Below, piece by piece: positions 7,220 to 15,631 of a stretch of 64,000 bases of DNA. Under the pieces are notes generated by a model. That model was given only the letters and a program-made list of their open reading frames with translations, did not search any database and was not told where the DNA came from. The stretch spans positions 62,001-126,000 of the forward strand of contig JADYYY010000004.1 in the NCBI GenBank assembly GCA_020853395.1, in the 5' to 3' direction. Made by a program: the position numbers and the translations under genes. This DNA is from Acidobacteriota bacterium (lineage in GTDB: Bacteria > Acidobacteriota > Vicinamibacteria > Vicinamibacterales > SCN-69-37). Position 1 is the first letter of the stretch, and each line of letters begins with the position of its first letter.

Positions 7220-8344
7220 GTGAGACCGGACGACATTGCCCGCGCCGTCCTGGCCCGCGACGACGTGGCGAAGTACCTGCGGGATCCGGCCGCCACGGCT
7301 GACGAAGACCCGCAGCAGCGCATCGAAGCCTATCTCGACGAACTGCGCACGACGCAGCGCTACCGGTTCTACCGCGCGCTGCAGCATCCGCTGTATCCGA
7401 TCCTGCGGAAGGTGCAGCGCGTGCCCGAGCACCTCGAGCTCGCGCGCGCGGCCGCGTCGCGCGGGCGCATTCTCTACGTCTCCAATCACAAGAGCCATCT
7501 CGACTACCTGATCGAGCCGCTGGTGCTCGACGATCATGGCTTCCGTCCGCCGCTCACCGCCGCGGGGATCAACCTGTTCGGCGGCCCGCTCGGCCTGCTG
7601 CACCGGCACGTCACGGGCGCCATCCCGATCCGCCGGAACAGCAAGGATCCGCTGTACCTCGTGACGCTGCGCGCGTACGTCGCAGAGCTGCTCAATCGCC
7701 GCGATCTGCTCTTCTACCCCGAAGGCGGCCGGAGCTACAGCGGCGAGCTGAAGCCGCCGAAGACCGGGCTGCTCCAGGCGGCGCTGCAGGCCGATCGCGC
7801 GTCGCTCTCGATCGTGCCGATGGCGATCGCCTACGACCTCGTGCTCGAGGATCGGATCATCTCGCGCGAGGCGACGCGCCGGCGCAAGCGCCCGTTCGCC
7901 CAGGAGGTCGCCGAGATGGCGCGCCACGCGGTCGGCTACCGGTCGCGCGCGTTCGTCACGTTCGGCGCGCCGATTCCTATGGCCGACTACGAGCCGGACT
8001 CGCGCCGCAGCCTCGTCACGCTGACGCACCGCGTGCAGGACGCGATCGGCGGTCTGTACAAAGTCCTGCCCACGGCGCTCGTCGCCGCCGCCATGCGCCC
8101 GGGGCTGACCCGATCGGATCTCGTGGCGCGCGTCCGCGATCTCGTCGCGCTGCTCGCGGCGGAGCACGCCAATCTGGCCACGCGCGACGGCCGCGAGGCG
8201 GTCGACGACGGCCTGGCGAGGCTCGCCGAGCGCGCCGTGGTGGTGGCGGACGGCGCGCGGATCCGGGTGCGCGACCGCGTCGTGCTGCGCTTCTACGCGC
8301 GCACGATCGAGCACCTGCTCCGCCGGGCGAGGACGACACACTAG
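7220..8344 (+). CDS. PlsB-like glycerol-3-phosphate acyltransferase family protein
   Basis: A 374-residue acyltransferase of the PlsB/DHAPAT branch rather than the PlsC branch. Motif I is NHKSHLDY (HX4D with His90 and Asp95), motif II is GAIPIRR, motif III is FYPEGGRSYSGEL, motif IV is IVPMAIAYD; the AGINLFGGPLG segment is also typical of PlsB. It should transfer an acyl chain to sn-1 of glycerol-3-phosphate at the inner membrane, the first step of phospholipid synthesis. E. coli PlsB is over 800 residues, so this is a core-only version. GTG at 7220 is taken as start. Its stop abuts the proline dehydrogenase gene (no gap), so the two are coupled. A second, unrelated GPAT type is encoded at 47767-48855. 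Confidence 0.85.
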   Translation: MRPDDIARAVLARDDVAKYLRDPAATADEDPQQRIEAYLDELRTTQRYRFYRALQHPLYPILRKVQRVPEHLELARAAASRGRILYVSNHKSHLDYLIEPLVLDDHGFRPPLTAAGINLFGGPLGLLHRHVTGAIPIRRNSKDPLYLVTLRAYVAELLNRRDLLFYPEGGRSYSGELKPPKTGLLQAALQADRASLSIVPMAIAYDLVLEDRIISREATRRRKRPFAQEVAEMARHAVGYRSRAFVTFGAPIPMADYEPDSRRSLVTLTHRVQDAIGGLYKVLPTALVAAAMRPGLTRSDLVARVRDLVALLAAEHANLATRDGREAVDDGLARLAERAVVVADGARIRVRDRVVLRFYARTIEHLLRRARTTH

Positions 8345-9286
8345 ATGATCGAGACGCTGTCCAGAGCGGCTTTCGCAACGCTGGCTGGCAGTGCCCTTCT
8401 GAAGACCGTCGCGTCGCGCTACGGCATGCGCACGCCGGGGAGCTTCGCGCGGCGCTTCGTCGCCGGCGAGACGATGGAGGAAGCGATCGCCGCCGCGGCC
8501 GAGCTGGAGCGCCAGGGCCTGATCGTGACGCTCGACCACCTCGGTGAGCGCGTCGCGACGCAGGAGGCCGCGCTCGCCGCCGCGCGCGACTACGGCGCCA
8601 TCATCGAGGCGGCCGCCGGCGCGGGCATCAGCCGCAACCTGTCGGTCAAGCTCACGCAGCTCGGCCTCGACATCGACCGCGCGACGTGCACCGACAACCT
8701 GCGGCGGGTGCTCGACGTGGCCGCGCAGGCCGACTTCTTCGTGCGCATCGACATGGAAGGGTCGGCCTACACGCAGTCGACCTTCGACGTCTTCGAGTCG
8801 CTCTGGGGAATCGGCTGCCGGAACATCGGCGTCGTGATCCAGGCCTACCTCCGGCGATCGCCGGGCGACGTCGCGCGGATGAACGAGCTCGGCACGCGCG
8901 TCCGGCTCGTGAAGGGCGCGTATCGCGAGCCGCGCGAGGTGGCGTTCCAGGAGAAGGAGGACGTCGACCGCGCGTTCGTCGAGCTGATGCGGATGCTGCT
9001 CACCGCCGGCCACTCCCCGGCAATCGCCACGCACGACCCGGCGATGATCGAGGCCACGCGAGGCTTCGCAACGGAACGGGGCCTGGCTCGCACGGCGTAC
9101 GAGTTCCAACTGCTCTACGGCATCCGCCGCGATCTGCAGCGCGCGCTGGCCGCCGACGGACATCCGGTCCGCGTCTACGTGCCGTTCGGCACCGAGTGGT
9201 TTCCGTATTTCATGCGCCGGCTCGGCGAGCGGCCGGCCAACGTCGGCTTCGTGATGAAGAGCCTGTTCAAGGAACAGCAGGACTAG
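8345..9286 (+). CDS. proline dehydrogenase
   Basis: A 313-residue FAD-dependent (beta/alpha)8 barrel that oxidises proline to pyrroline-5-carboxylate and feeds electrons to the quinone pool. Diagnostic segments: LSVKLTQLG (barrel strand 2), VRIDMEGSAYT, RLVKGAYREP (FAD/substrate Lys-Gly-Ala-Tyr), IATHDP, EFQLLYGIR, and the C-terminal RVYVPFGTEWFPYFMRRLGERPAN that carries the substrate-binding Arg pair. It is the short monofunctional form, without a P5C dehydrogenase domain. It starts right after the stop of the GPAT-like gene and is followed without gap by the SDR gene, so the four genes 7220-11450 read as one operon. I name it proline dehydrogenase with confidence; the symbol (putA or prodh) varies, so I leave it blank. 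Confidence 0.93.
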   Translation: MIETLSRAAFATLAGSALLKTVASRYGMRTPGSFARRFVAGETMEEAIAAAAELERQGLIVTLDHLGERVATQEAALAAARDYGAIIEAAAGAGISRNLSVKLTQLGLDIDRATCTDNLRRVLDVAAQADFFVRIDMEGSAYTQSTFDVFESLWGIGCRNIGVVIQAYLRRSPGDVARMNELGTRVRLVKGAYREPREVAFQEKEDVDRAFVELMRMLLTAGHSPAIATHDPAMIEATRGFATERGLARTAYEFQLLYGIRRDLQRALAADGHPVRVYVPFGTEWFPYFMRRLGERPANVGFVMKSLFKEQQD

Positions 9287-10111
9287 GTGCCGCCGCTGTC
9301 GTCGAAGGTCGTCGCCGTCACGGGTGCCTCTTCGGGGATCGGCGAGGCCACGGTGCGCGCCGCCGCCGCCGCCGGCGCGCGGGTCATGGCCTGCGCGCGC
9401 CGAACGGACCGGCTGGCCCGGCTGGTCGACGAGGTGCGCGGACGAGGCGGCGAGGCGATCGCCGTGGCCGGCGACGTCGCGCGCGAGGCCGACATGGCGG
9501 CGCTCGTCGATCGCACGATCGCGGCGTTCGGCCGCCTCGACGTCATGGTGTGCAATGCGGGGATCGGCTATCACGGCCTGCTCGACGAGACGCCGCCGGA
9601 TGCCATGCGCCGGCTGGTGGAGGTGAACGTCCTCGGCACCTTCTACGCCGCGCGGGCGGCGCTCGTCGTCATGCGCCGGCAGCGGGCGGGGCACATCATC
9701 GCCGTGTCGTCGATCGCGGGCCGGCGCGGCGTCGGCGGCTCGAGCGTGTACTCGGCGACGAAGGCCGCACAAGTGGGGTTCATCGAGGGACTGCGCGCCG
9801 AGTTCCAGGGCACGCCGCTCCGCGCGTCGATCGTCTACCCGGTGTCGACGGTCACGGAATTCCACGACGCCATCGCGCGCGACTTCGGCCACACGGTGCG
9901 CGGCAAGGGGCCACGCCAATCAGCCGACGTCGTCGCGCGCGCGATCGTGCGGTGCATGGTGTCGCCGAGGCCGGAGGTCTATCCGTACCGGCCCGCGTGG
10001 CTGCTGTCGGTGCTGTCGGTGATCGCGCCCGCGCAGGCGGATCGCCTGATGCGCCGGTTCGGCCGCCGGCGCACGCCGGACCCTGCGACGCATGGGCCGC
10101 AGCACTCCTGA
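9287..10111 (+). CDS. short-chain dehydrogenase/reductase (SDR)
   Basis: A 274-residue classical SDR. Cofactor motif TGASSGIGEA (Gly-rich loop, residues 13-22), the NAG motif in VCNAGIGYHG, the catalytic Ser at SSIAGRRG and the Tyr-x-x-x-Lys as YSATK. An Arg-Arg pair after the second strand (CARRTDRL) suggests NADP. The C-terminal part beyond the core is basic. The substrate is unknown. GTG at 9287 directly follows the proline dehydrogenase stop. The 3' end overlaps the start of the CCA-adding enzyme gene by 20 bp, which supports translational coupling. Confidence 0.88.
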   Translation: MPPLSSKVVAVTGASSGIGEATVRAAAAAGARVMACARRTDRLARLVDEVRGRGGEAIAVAGDVAREADMAALVDRTIAAFGRLDVMVCNAGIGYHGLLDETPPDAMRRLVEVNVLGTFYAARAALVVMRRQRAGHIIAVSSIAGRRGVGGSSVYSATKAAQVGFIEGLRAEFQGTPLRASIVYPVSTVTEFHDAIARDFGHTVRGKGPRQSADVVARAIVRCMVSPRPEVYPYRPAWLLSVLSVIAPAQADRLMRRFGRRRTPDPATHGPQHS

Positions 10112-11450
10112 TCTCGCCGTCGCCATCGCGCGCGCCGTCGCCTCGGCCGGCGGCCGTGCCTACATCGTCGGCGGATGGGTGCGCGACGAGCTCCTGGGCC
10201 GCACGCCGAAGGACCTCGACCTGGAGGTGTTCGGCGTGCCGGCCGAGCGCCTTCGCGCGCTGCTCGAGCCGTTCGGCCGGGTCGACGCCGTCGGCGAGAG
10301 CTTCACCGTCTTCAAGATCGGCGACGTCGACGTCTCGCTGCCGCGCCGCGAGTCGAAGATCGGGCGTGGACACAAGGGGTTCGCGGTGCACGGCGATCCG
10401 CACCTCTCGCTCGACGAGGCCGCGCGCCGCCGGGACTTCACGGTCAACGCGATCTCGCGCGATCCGCTCACCGGCGACATTCTCGATCCGTTCGACGGCC
10501 GGCGCGATCTCGCCGATCGCGTGCTCCGCATGGTCGATCGCCGGACGTTCGGCGACGACAGCCTGCGCGTGCTTCGCGCCGTGCAATTCGCCGCGCGATT
10601 CGAGCTCACGCTCGACGCCGACACGGCCGCGGTGTGCCGCGCCACGCCGCTCGACGACCTGCCAGCCGAACGGATCTGGGGCGAGCTCGAGAAGCTGCTC
10701 CTCCAGGCCGAGCGGCCGTCGATCGGCCTGCGGCTCGCCTGGGATCTGGACGTGATTCGCCGGCTGCTCCCGGAGCTCGTGCCGCTCGCCGGCTGCCCGC
10801 AGGATCCCGAGTGGCATCCGGAAGGCGACGTCTGGACGCACACGCTGATGGTCGTCGACGAGGCGCGGCGGCGCATCGACGGCCTGCCGCGAGGGCCCGC
10901 GGCAGCCATGATGCTCGCAGCGCTCTGTCACGACGTCGGCAAGCCCGCGACGACGGCCATCATCGAGGGCCGGCTCCGATCGCCCGGCCACGAAATCGCG
11001 GGCGTGCCGGCCACGACCGCGCTGCTGGACCGGCTGAACATCCACACCCTCGACGGATACGACGTCCGCCGCGCCGTGCTCGGGCTCGTGACGGAGCACA
11101 TGCGACCGGGCGCGTTCCAGAAGTCGCCGACCGTCACCGACGGCGCGTTCCGTCGTCTGGCGCAGAAAGTCGATCTCGAGCTGCTCGCCCGCTTCGCCGA
11201 AGCCGACTGCCGGGGGCGCGCCGGCCCGTTCGACTGTTCGGCAATGGCCTGGTTCCTGGAGCGCGCGCGGTCGCTCGGCGTCGAGCATCGGCCTCCAGCG
11301 CCGCTCGTGCTCGGCCGCCACCTCGTCGCGCTCGGCGTCGACCCCGGCCCCCGCATGGGCGAGCTGCTGAAACGGATTTACGAGCGGCAGCTCGACGGCG
11401 AGTTCACGACGACGGACGAAGGCATCGCGCTCGCACGGACGCTCGTCTAG
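10092..11450 (+). CDS. cca: CCA-adding tRNA nucleotidyltransferase with HD domain
   Basis: A 452-residue class II nucleotidyltransferase. The catalytic Gly-Gly and DxD motif are in VGGWVRDELLGRTPKDLDL (Asp41, Asp43); RRDFTVNAI and the DPFDGRRDL segment and the Arg-rich DSLRVLRAVQFAARF block (base recognition) follow in order. The C-terminal half has an HD phosphohydrolase signature, ALCHDVGKP (about residues 277-284), as in bacterial CCA enzymes with 2',3'-cyclic phosphodiesterase activity. It repairs or adds the tRNA 3' CCA end; a poly(A) polymerase role cannot be fully excluded from sequence. It starts inside the end of the SDR gene and closes the operon. Confidence 0.93.
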   Translation: MGRSTPDLAVAIARAVASAGGRAYIVGGWVRDELLGRTPKDLDLEVFGVPAERLRALLEPFGRVDAVGESFTVFKIGDVDVSLPRRESKIGRGHKGFAVHGDPHLSLDEAARRRDFTVNAISRDPLTGDILDPFDGRRDLADRVLRMVDRRTFGDDSLRVLRAVQFAARFELTLDADTAAVCRATPLDDLPAERIWGELEKLLLQAERPSIGLRLAWDLDVIRRLLPELVPLAGCPQDPEWHPEGDVWTHTLMVVDEARRRIDGLPRGPAAAMMLAALCHDVGKPATTAIIEGRLRSPGHEIAGVPATTALLDRLNIHTLDGYDVRRAVLGLVTEHMRPGAFQKSPTVTDGAFRRLAQKVDLELLARFAEADCRGRAGPFDCSAMAWFLERARSLGVEHRPPAPLVLGRHLVALGVDPGPRMGELLKRIYERQLDGEFTTTDEGIALARTLV

Positions 11451-11489
11451 CCATCACGCCGGAGACTCGGTCCACGGCAGGACGAGCCT

Positions 11490-11544
11490 GTCGGATGTGC
11501 TCCGACGTCCCACACGACGCGCAGCATACGGACCGCCGCGTCCG
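11490..11544. terminator. two hairpins between convergent genes
   Basis: GTCGGA-tgtgc-TCCGAC (11490-11506) and CGGAC-cgccgc-GTCCG (11529-11544) lie in the 104-bp gap between the convergent cca and DJ-1-like genes. There is no T-run, so this is a possible bidirectional or Rho-assisted terminator only. Confidence 0.35.
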
Positions 11545-11554
11545 TCGTCAGCGT

Positions 11555-12238
11555 TCAGAGCAGCGCCGCGACCTTCTCGGCAGTCGCCCTGGCGGACCAA
11601 GGGTTCTGGCCGGTCACCAACCGGCCATCGACGACGACATAGGACATGAAAGGCAGGAAGGCCTTCTCGTAACGCGCCCCGCGCCGCTTCATCTCGGCCT
11701 CGGCGTTGTACGGCATCTTCCTGGCCACACCCGCGAGCACTTCTTCCCGCCAGGAGAAACCGGTGATCCGCTTGCCGGCCACGAGCAGCGTGCCGTCCGA
11801 GAGCCGCGTGTTCAGCAGGCCGCAGTAACCGTGGCAGACCGAAGACACGATGCCACCGCGCTCGTAGATGGCGCGCGTGGTTTCCTGGAGCCCTTCGTCG
11901 TTGGGAAAGTCCCACATCACGGCGTGGCCGCCAGTGAAGTAGATCGCATCGTAGTGCGCCGGGTCGATCTCGCCCGGCCGGGCTGTCGCCGACAGCAACG
12001 CGGAACGGGACGTATCTGCCAACCACCTCCTCGCCGATGCGTCCATGAGCGGCCACCTGAGCGCGCGCGGCTCCAGCGGCGACACACCACCTTTCGGGCT
12101 GACGATGCGCTGCTCGTATCCCTTCGCGGCAAAGACGTCGTACGCATGCGTCAATTCCGACAGCCACAGGCCGGTGGGCTGGGTGGGATCGGCGTAGTGC
12201 GCGACGTTGCTGACGACGTGGAGAACGCGCCGAGGCAT
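11555..12238 (-). CDS. DJ-1/PfpI-family protein (type 1 glutamine amidotransferase-like)
   Basis: A 227-residue cytosolic protein of the class I glutamine amidotransferase-like fold. The nucleophile elbow is SSVCHGYCG (Cys135, followed by His136), and FTGGHAVMWDFPND is the typical oxyanion/Asp region of the Hsp31/YDR533C-like group. Members act as glyoxalases or chaperones against reactive aldehydes. The ATG at 12238 (MPRRVLHVVS) starts exactly at the first beta strand of the fold; the upstream open frame has no family signal. It is divergent from the secreted protein gene at 12426, with a 187-bp gap between them. Confidence 0.83.
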   Translation of the reverse strand: MPRRVLHVVSNVAHYADPTQPTGLWLSELTHAYDVFAAKGYEQRIVSPKGGVSPLEPRALRWPLMDASARRWLADTSRSALLSATARPGEIDPAHYDAIYFTGGHAVMWDFPNDEGLQETTRAIYERGGIVSSVCHGYCGLLNTRLSDGTLLVAGKRITGFSWREEVLAGVARKMPYNAEAEMKRRGARYEKAFLPFMSYVVVDGRLVTGQNPWSARATAEKVAALL

Positions 12239-12425
12239 CGTCCTCAGTATCTCCTGCGGCCGTGGAGCGTCGGGCGCAACGCGTTGGCCTCTCCGGTTGT
12301 TCGCCTTCGCCGCGTGTCGGTCCCGGCCGCCGGCGCTGACGAGCAGTGATTCTCGATTCCGGTCGCACTCTGATAGGGTCTCGCCCGGGCACCCGCGTTC
12401 GCCGCCTGCCCGAGGAGTCAGCATC

Positions 12426-13634
12426 GTGCGCCACACTCTCGTCGCCGCCTTCCTGCTCGCCACGTGGGCTTCCGCAGTGCTCGTCGCGCAGTATCGCTAT
12501 CTGCCGGATTCGCCGGGCACCTGGAAGCCGTGGAAGTTCATCGCCTATCCGGATGACCGGCGCATGCTCGGCGCGCGGCCGGCCGACGTCAAGGAGCTCG
12601 AGGCGCAGTTGCTCGCGCTGAACGCGATCATCAAGAAGACCGTCGGGTTCACGAACCCGATTGGCTTCAGCGTGGAAACGGCGGGCGCCCTCGAGCCGGA
12701 GGCGGCCCCCTCATCGTCGGGCGCAGGAGAGCCGGCTCTCACGGTGCGGCCGTTGCCGGCGTGGCTGAACTTCGGCGCCTATCCGGTGATGGAATTCGGC
12801 AGCGGCGCCGCTGCCAAGCGCGACGACACCGGGGAAACCGCGCAGCTCCTGTTCTTCGTCAACCAGTTGTCGCAGCCGTTGTTCGCGTCCTCCGGCAGTC
12901 GTGTGCCGGAGTTCGAGCAGCTCGATGTCGATGTTGCGCGGCTCGCCGCGCCGCAGCCAGACGTGCTCGGCTTCTCGCGCTACGGCGAGACGCTCGTGAT
13001 CAAGAAGAACGCCGCACCAATCTGGACCTCGGTGACGTTTGCCGAGACGCTGGAGCTCGTGGCGCGCGGCATCGATCGCCGGCTGGTGGACGAGCGCGGC
13101 GCGGCGGCCCGGCTTCAGGCGGCGTACGACGAGATGAAGGATCCGAAGAAGCGCGAAGAGCGCCTGGCGCAGTACCGGAAGATCGCGCCGCTGCAGAAGG
13201 ATCCGGCGTTCATGGAGAAGATGACGAAGGCGGAAGCCGCGAAGGACACGCAGGCCGACACGCTGCTGCCGCAAATCGCGAGCGCCAAGGCGGTGGTGTC
13301 GAAGAGCGAGCAGGACCTCGCCGACGTCAGGACGACGGCCGCCGGACTCTCAGCGGCCGACAAGGCGGCGCCCGCCTGTTACGCCAGCCGCGAGCCGGTG
13401 TCTCTCGCGCGTTTCCGTCGTGCGCCGGCCTCGGGTTGCGACCCGCTCGTGCGCCCGAACTGGAAACTCTTCAACCCGGCGCTCCCGCGATCGGCGCCGC
13501 AGGTGCTGACCATTACGCACTTCGAGCCGTGCCTGATTCCGGATCGAGCGGTGCTCCACGTCGGCGGGTGCACGGCCAACGCGCGGCTGCTCGAGTCGAT
13601 CGACAAGGCCGCGTTGCTGGCGTGGCTGCAGTAG
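12426..13634 (+). CDS. secreted protein of unknown function
   Basis: A 402-residue protein I do not recognise. GTG at 12426 gives a clear signal peptide (residues 1-21, ending ...AVLVAQ). The middle region (about 220-320) is charged and probably coiled coil, rich in Lys, Glu and Ala. The C-terminal 80 residues carry four Cys (in CYAS, GCDP, PCLI, GCTA contexts) that could form disulfides or bind a ligand outside the cytoplasm. A possible -10 TAGGGT lies at 12374-12379. No operon partner follows: the next gene is convergent. Confidence 0.7.
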   Translation: MRHTLVAAFLLATWASAVLVAQYRYLPDSPGTWKPWKFIAYPDDRRMLGARPADVKELEAQLLALNAIIKKTVGFTNPIGFSVETAGALEPEAAPSSSGAGEPALTVRPLPAWLNFGAYPVMEFGSGAAAKRDDTGETAQLLFFVNQLSQPLFASSGSRVPEFEQLDVDVARLAAPQPDVLGFSRYGETLVIKKNAAPIWTSVTFAETLELVARGIDRRLVDERGAAARLQAAYDEMKDPKKREERLAQYRKIAPLQKDPAFMEKMTKAEAAKDTQADTLLPQIASAKAVVSKSEQDLADVRTTAAGLSAADKAAPACYASREPVSLARFRRAPASGCDPLVRPNWKLFNPALPRSAPQVLTITHFEPCLIPDRAVLHVGGCTANARLLESIDKAALLAWLQ

Positions 13635-13940
13635 CCGGCTCCATGTGCGGCTGCCGCCTGAGATTGGACAGGTCCGCGAGAGCTGAACGTCACGTGGGGT
13701 TGCGCGACAGCACCTCCAGAGGTTCGTCGAGGCTTCGCACGGGCCCGACGCGCGGCCGGACGCCTGATGGGCGGCCGGCCGCCTGAAGCGGACAGCGCGT
13801 GGCATGACGTCGGTCCCGCCGAAGTCCGATGCCACGCCGCCGTGTGTCGTCGCCGATACCTGGCCTGACCAGCCTTCTTCCGTTCGCGCCGTTCCGTGCG
13901 CATGCCGATTCAGGGCATTCGCCGCGTTCCCGCGAGGACG
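13635..13940. other. 306-bp convergent gap with a 14-bp palindrome
   Basis: No gene is supported here. The only structure seen is GGCGGCCGGCCGCC at 13770-13783, a perfect palindrome that could serve as a bidirectional terminator between the secreted-protein gene and doxX-like gene. The several open frames through this stretch show no family signal. Confidence 0.4.
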
Positions 13941-14435
13941 CTACGCCGCCGCGGCGACGCGTTGCCGGCGCGCCAGTTGCGCGATCGCGCCCAGCACCGC
14001 CACGGCGGCGGCACCGGCTCCCCACGCGCCGCCGGCCAGCGTGTAGCCAACGACCGCGTCGAGCGACAGCGCGCCGGGACCGGTGAATGCGACGGCCAGG
14101 GCGGCGACGCCGATCAGCAGATTGAACTCGAAGCCGCCGCTCGTGACGAAGAAGCTCTTCGCATGGACCGTTGCGGCGGCCACCACCATGACCGACGCGG
14201 TCAGCGCGGCACCGAGCGGCGTCAGGAATCCGACCGCCAGGAGCAGCCCGCCCGTCAGTTCGACGAGGCCCGCGACGAGCGCGTGACGACGGCCCGGACG
14301 GAAGCCGAGCATCTCCATGAACTGCCCGGTGCCGTCGAGCCCGTGCCCGCCGAACCATCCAAAGACCTTCTGGCTTCCGTGCGCAGCGAGGACGAGCCCG
14401 ACGGTCAGTCTCAACAGCAGGATTCCGATATCCAT
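13941..14435 (-). CDS. DoxX-family membrane protein
   Basis: A 164-residue protein with four membrane helices. The N-terminal LLLRLTVGLVLAAHGSQKVFGWFGG is the DoxX signature (conserved Arg, His-Gly and Lys), and helices 2-4 follow in the expected order. DoxX-family proteins are linked to quinone chemistry and to thiol/redox stress defence at the membrane. ATG at 14435 is preferred to the GTG one codon upstream because GAGGTG is correctly spaced. It lies 55 bp downstream of a MarR-type gene on the same strand; a TATAGA hexamer and an inverted repeat in the gap suggest its own MarR-controlled promoter. Confidence 0.87.
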   Translation of the reverse strand: MDIGILLLRLTVGLVLAAHGSQKVFGWFGGHGLDGTGQFMEMLGFRPGRRHALVAGLVELTGGLLLAVGFLTPLGAALTASVMVVAAATVHAKSFFVTSGGFEFNLLIGVAALAVAFTGPGALSLDAVVGYTLAGGAWGAGAAAVAVLGAIAQLARRQRVAAAA

Positions 14436-14450
14436 CACGTCACCTCTTTA

Positions 14451-14474
14451 TCTATAGACTGTTCACTACTGAAC
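14451..14474 (-). promoter_or_regulatory. putative MarR operator and -10 of doxX-like gene
   Basis: On the minus strand, GTTCA-GTAG-TGAAC (14461-14474) is a clean 5-bp-arm inverted repeat 4 bp upstream of TATAGA (14451-14456). The operator would cover the promoter spacer, a position expected for repression by the MarR protein encoded just upstream. Confidence 0.5.
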
Positions 14475-14490
14475 TACATGTCACACGAAC

Positions 14491-14910
14491 TCACCGACGT
14501 TGAATCTTCGCGAGCAGCTCGGCGAGCTGCCGCGACTCCGAAGCGCTCAGCGTCCCCAGCAGACTCCGCTCCGCCGCCTCCAGCACCCGCGACCCCTCGC
14601 GGCAGGCTTTCTGGCCGGCCGCCGTCAACGTGGCCAGGCGGGCGCGGCGGTCGCTCGGGTTCGCCTGCCGTTCGACGAACCCGTCGGCCTCGAGCCGGTC
14701 GACGAGCTGCGTGATGTTCGACTTCACGCACGACAGACGGTCGGCGAGCTGGGTCAAGGGCAACGACGCACCAGCGTCCGACAGCGCTTTCAGCGCCGCC
14801 AACTTCGCCCATGACAGGCCGATCGCGCCCAGCTTCGTTTCGACGTCGTCCTGCGCGGAGGCCGCGGCGTGCATCAGCGTGGCGAGATCGACCGCCGCCG
14901 ATTTCTTCAT
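14491..14910 (-). CDS. MarR-family transcriptional regulator
   Basis: A 139-residue winged-helix regulator. The recognition region LPLTQLADRLSCVKSNITQLVDRLEADGFVER and the wing NPSDRRARLATLTAAGQ are textbook MarR features. A single Cys (in RLSCVKSN) lies at the start of the recognition helix and could sense thiol stress as in OhrR-like proteins, but this is inference. It probably represses itself and the DoxX gene 55 bp downstream. The promoter at 14917-14945 places the predicted +1 at or next to the ATG, so the mRNA should be leaderless. Confidence 0.9.
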   Translation of the reverse strand: MKKSAAVDLATLMHAAASAQDDVETKLGAIGLSWAKLAALKALSDAGASLPLTQLADRLSCVKSNITQLVDRLEADGFVERQANPSDRRARLATLTAAGQKACREGSRVLEAAERSLLGTLSASESRQLAELLAKIQRR

Positions 14911-14916
14911 GTATGT

Positions 14917-14945
14917 ACTATACAGCGATGGCCTGACTTCGGCAA
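14917..14945 (-). promoter_or_regulatory. sigma70-type promoter of MarR gene, leaderless
   Basis: Minus strand: -35 TTGCCG (14940-14945), 17-bp spacer, -10 TATAGT (14917-14922). Only 6 nt separate the -10 from the ATG at 14910, so no room remains for a Shine-Dalgarno leader. Confidence 0.6.
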
Positions 14946-15085
14946 GGGCCTACCCTGGCCCGCCATTCGCCGATGGCAGCGGCGACCTGGCATCGCCATG
15001 GCGGTGCGCGCTGGGGGGGCGACGTGATGGACCACGCCGTGACGCTCTCGACCGGGTCTCTGCCCCCCTCAGCCATTGATGGTAG

Positions 15086-15114
15086 TTGACAGCCGTTACG
15101 TCTTCCCGTAGATT
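15086..15114 (+). promoter_or_regulatory. sigma70 promoter of PadR/ADOP unit
   Basis: A consensus -35 TTGACA (15086-15091), 17-bp spacer and -10 TAGATT (15109-15114) lie 14 nt upstream of the PadR ATG. This is the best canonical promoter in the window. Confidence 0.65.
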
Positions 15115-15128
15115 CCCATCAGGAACTG

Positions 15129-15467
15129 ATGGGTCTCACCAACACGCCGTCCGACCTGCTGCCCGGTACGCTCGAGCTCCTGATCCTGAAGACGCTCCTC
15201 GGCGGCGCCAAACACGGCTACGGCATCGTCGAGCATCTGCGTCTGGCGACGGACGACGTGCTGCGCGTGGGCGAAAGCGCGCTGTATCCGGCGCTCCAGC
15301 GGCTCCTGCTCGAGGGATGGGTGAAGGCCGCATGGGGGACGTCGGACAACAACCGCCGGGCGCGGTATTACACGCTGACCGCCGCCGGGCGCAGGCAACT
15401 CGCCGCTGAACGCGCCGAATTCGAGCGCATGGTCGGCGCCATCCAACGCGTGCTGGCGATGCCATAG
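15129..15467 (+). CDS. PadR-family transcriptional regulator
   Basis: A 112-residue PadR winged helix. Diagnostic: LLPGTLELLILKTL, the GYGI motif (HGYGIVEHL), SALYPALQRLLLEGWV (recognition helix and wing) and RYYTLTAAGRRQL. PadR proteins repress transporter genes in response to small molecules; the subgroup seen here is almost always coupled to ADOP permeases in Acidobacteriota. The ADOP gene begins 164 bp downstream on the same strand. AGGAAC just before the ATG is a weak Shine-Dalgarno. Confidence 0.92.
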   Translation: MGLTNTPSDLLPGTLELLILKTLLGGAKHGYGIVEHLRLATDDVLRVGESALYPALQRLLLEGWVKAAWGTSDNNRRARYYTLTAAGRRQLAAERAEFERMVGAIQRVLAMP

Positions 15468-15631
15468 GCCGTGCGCGCTGCCGCTCGTCATTCGGTCGCC
15501 GGCTAGCGGCGGTGGTCGTGGCGAGCCTGGGACCGGCAATGGCGAGGTGCTCTTCCGCGTTCGACGCTGCTGCGTGGCTCGGGACGCCCTGAGCACCGGG
15601 CCCGAATCCTCAGCGAGGAAGTCATCGATTC

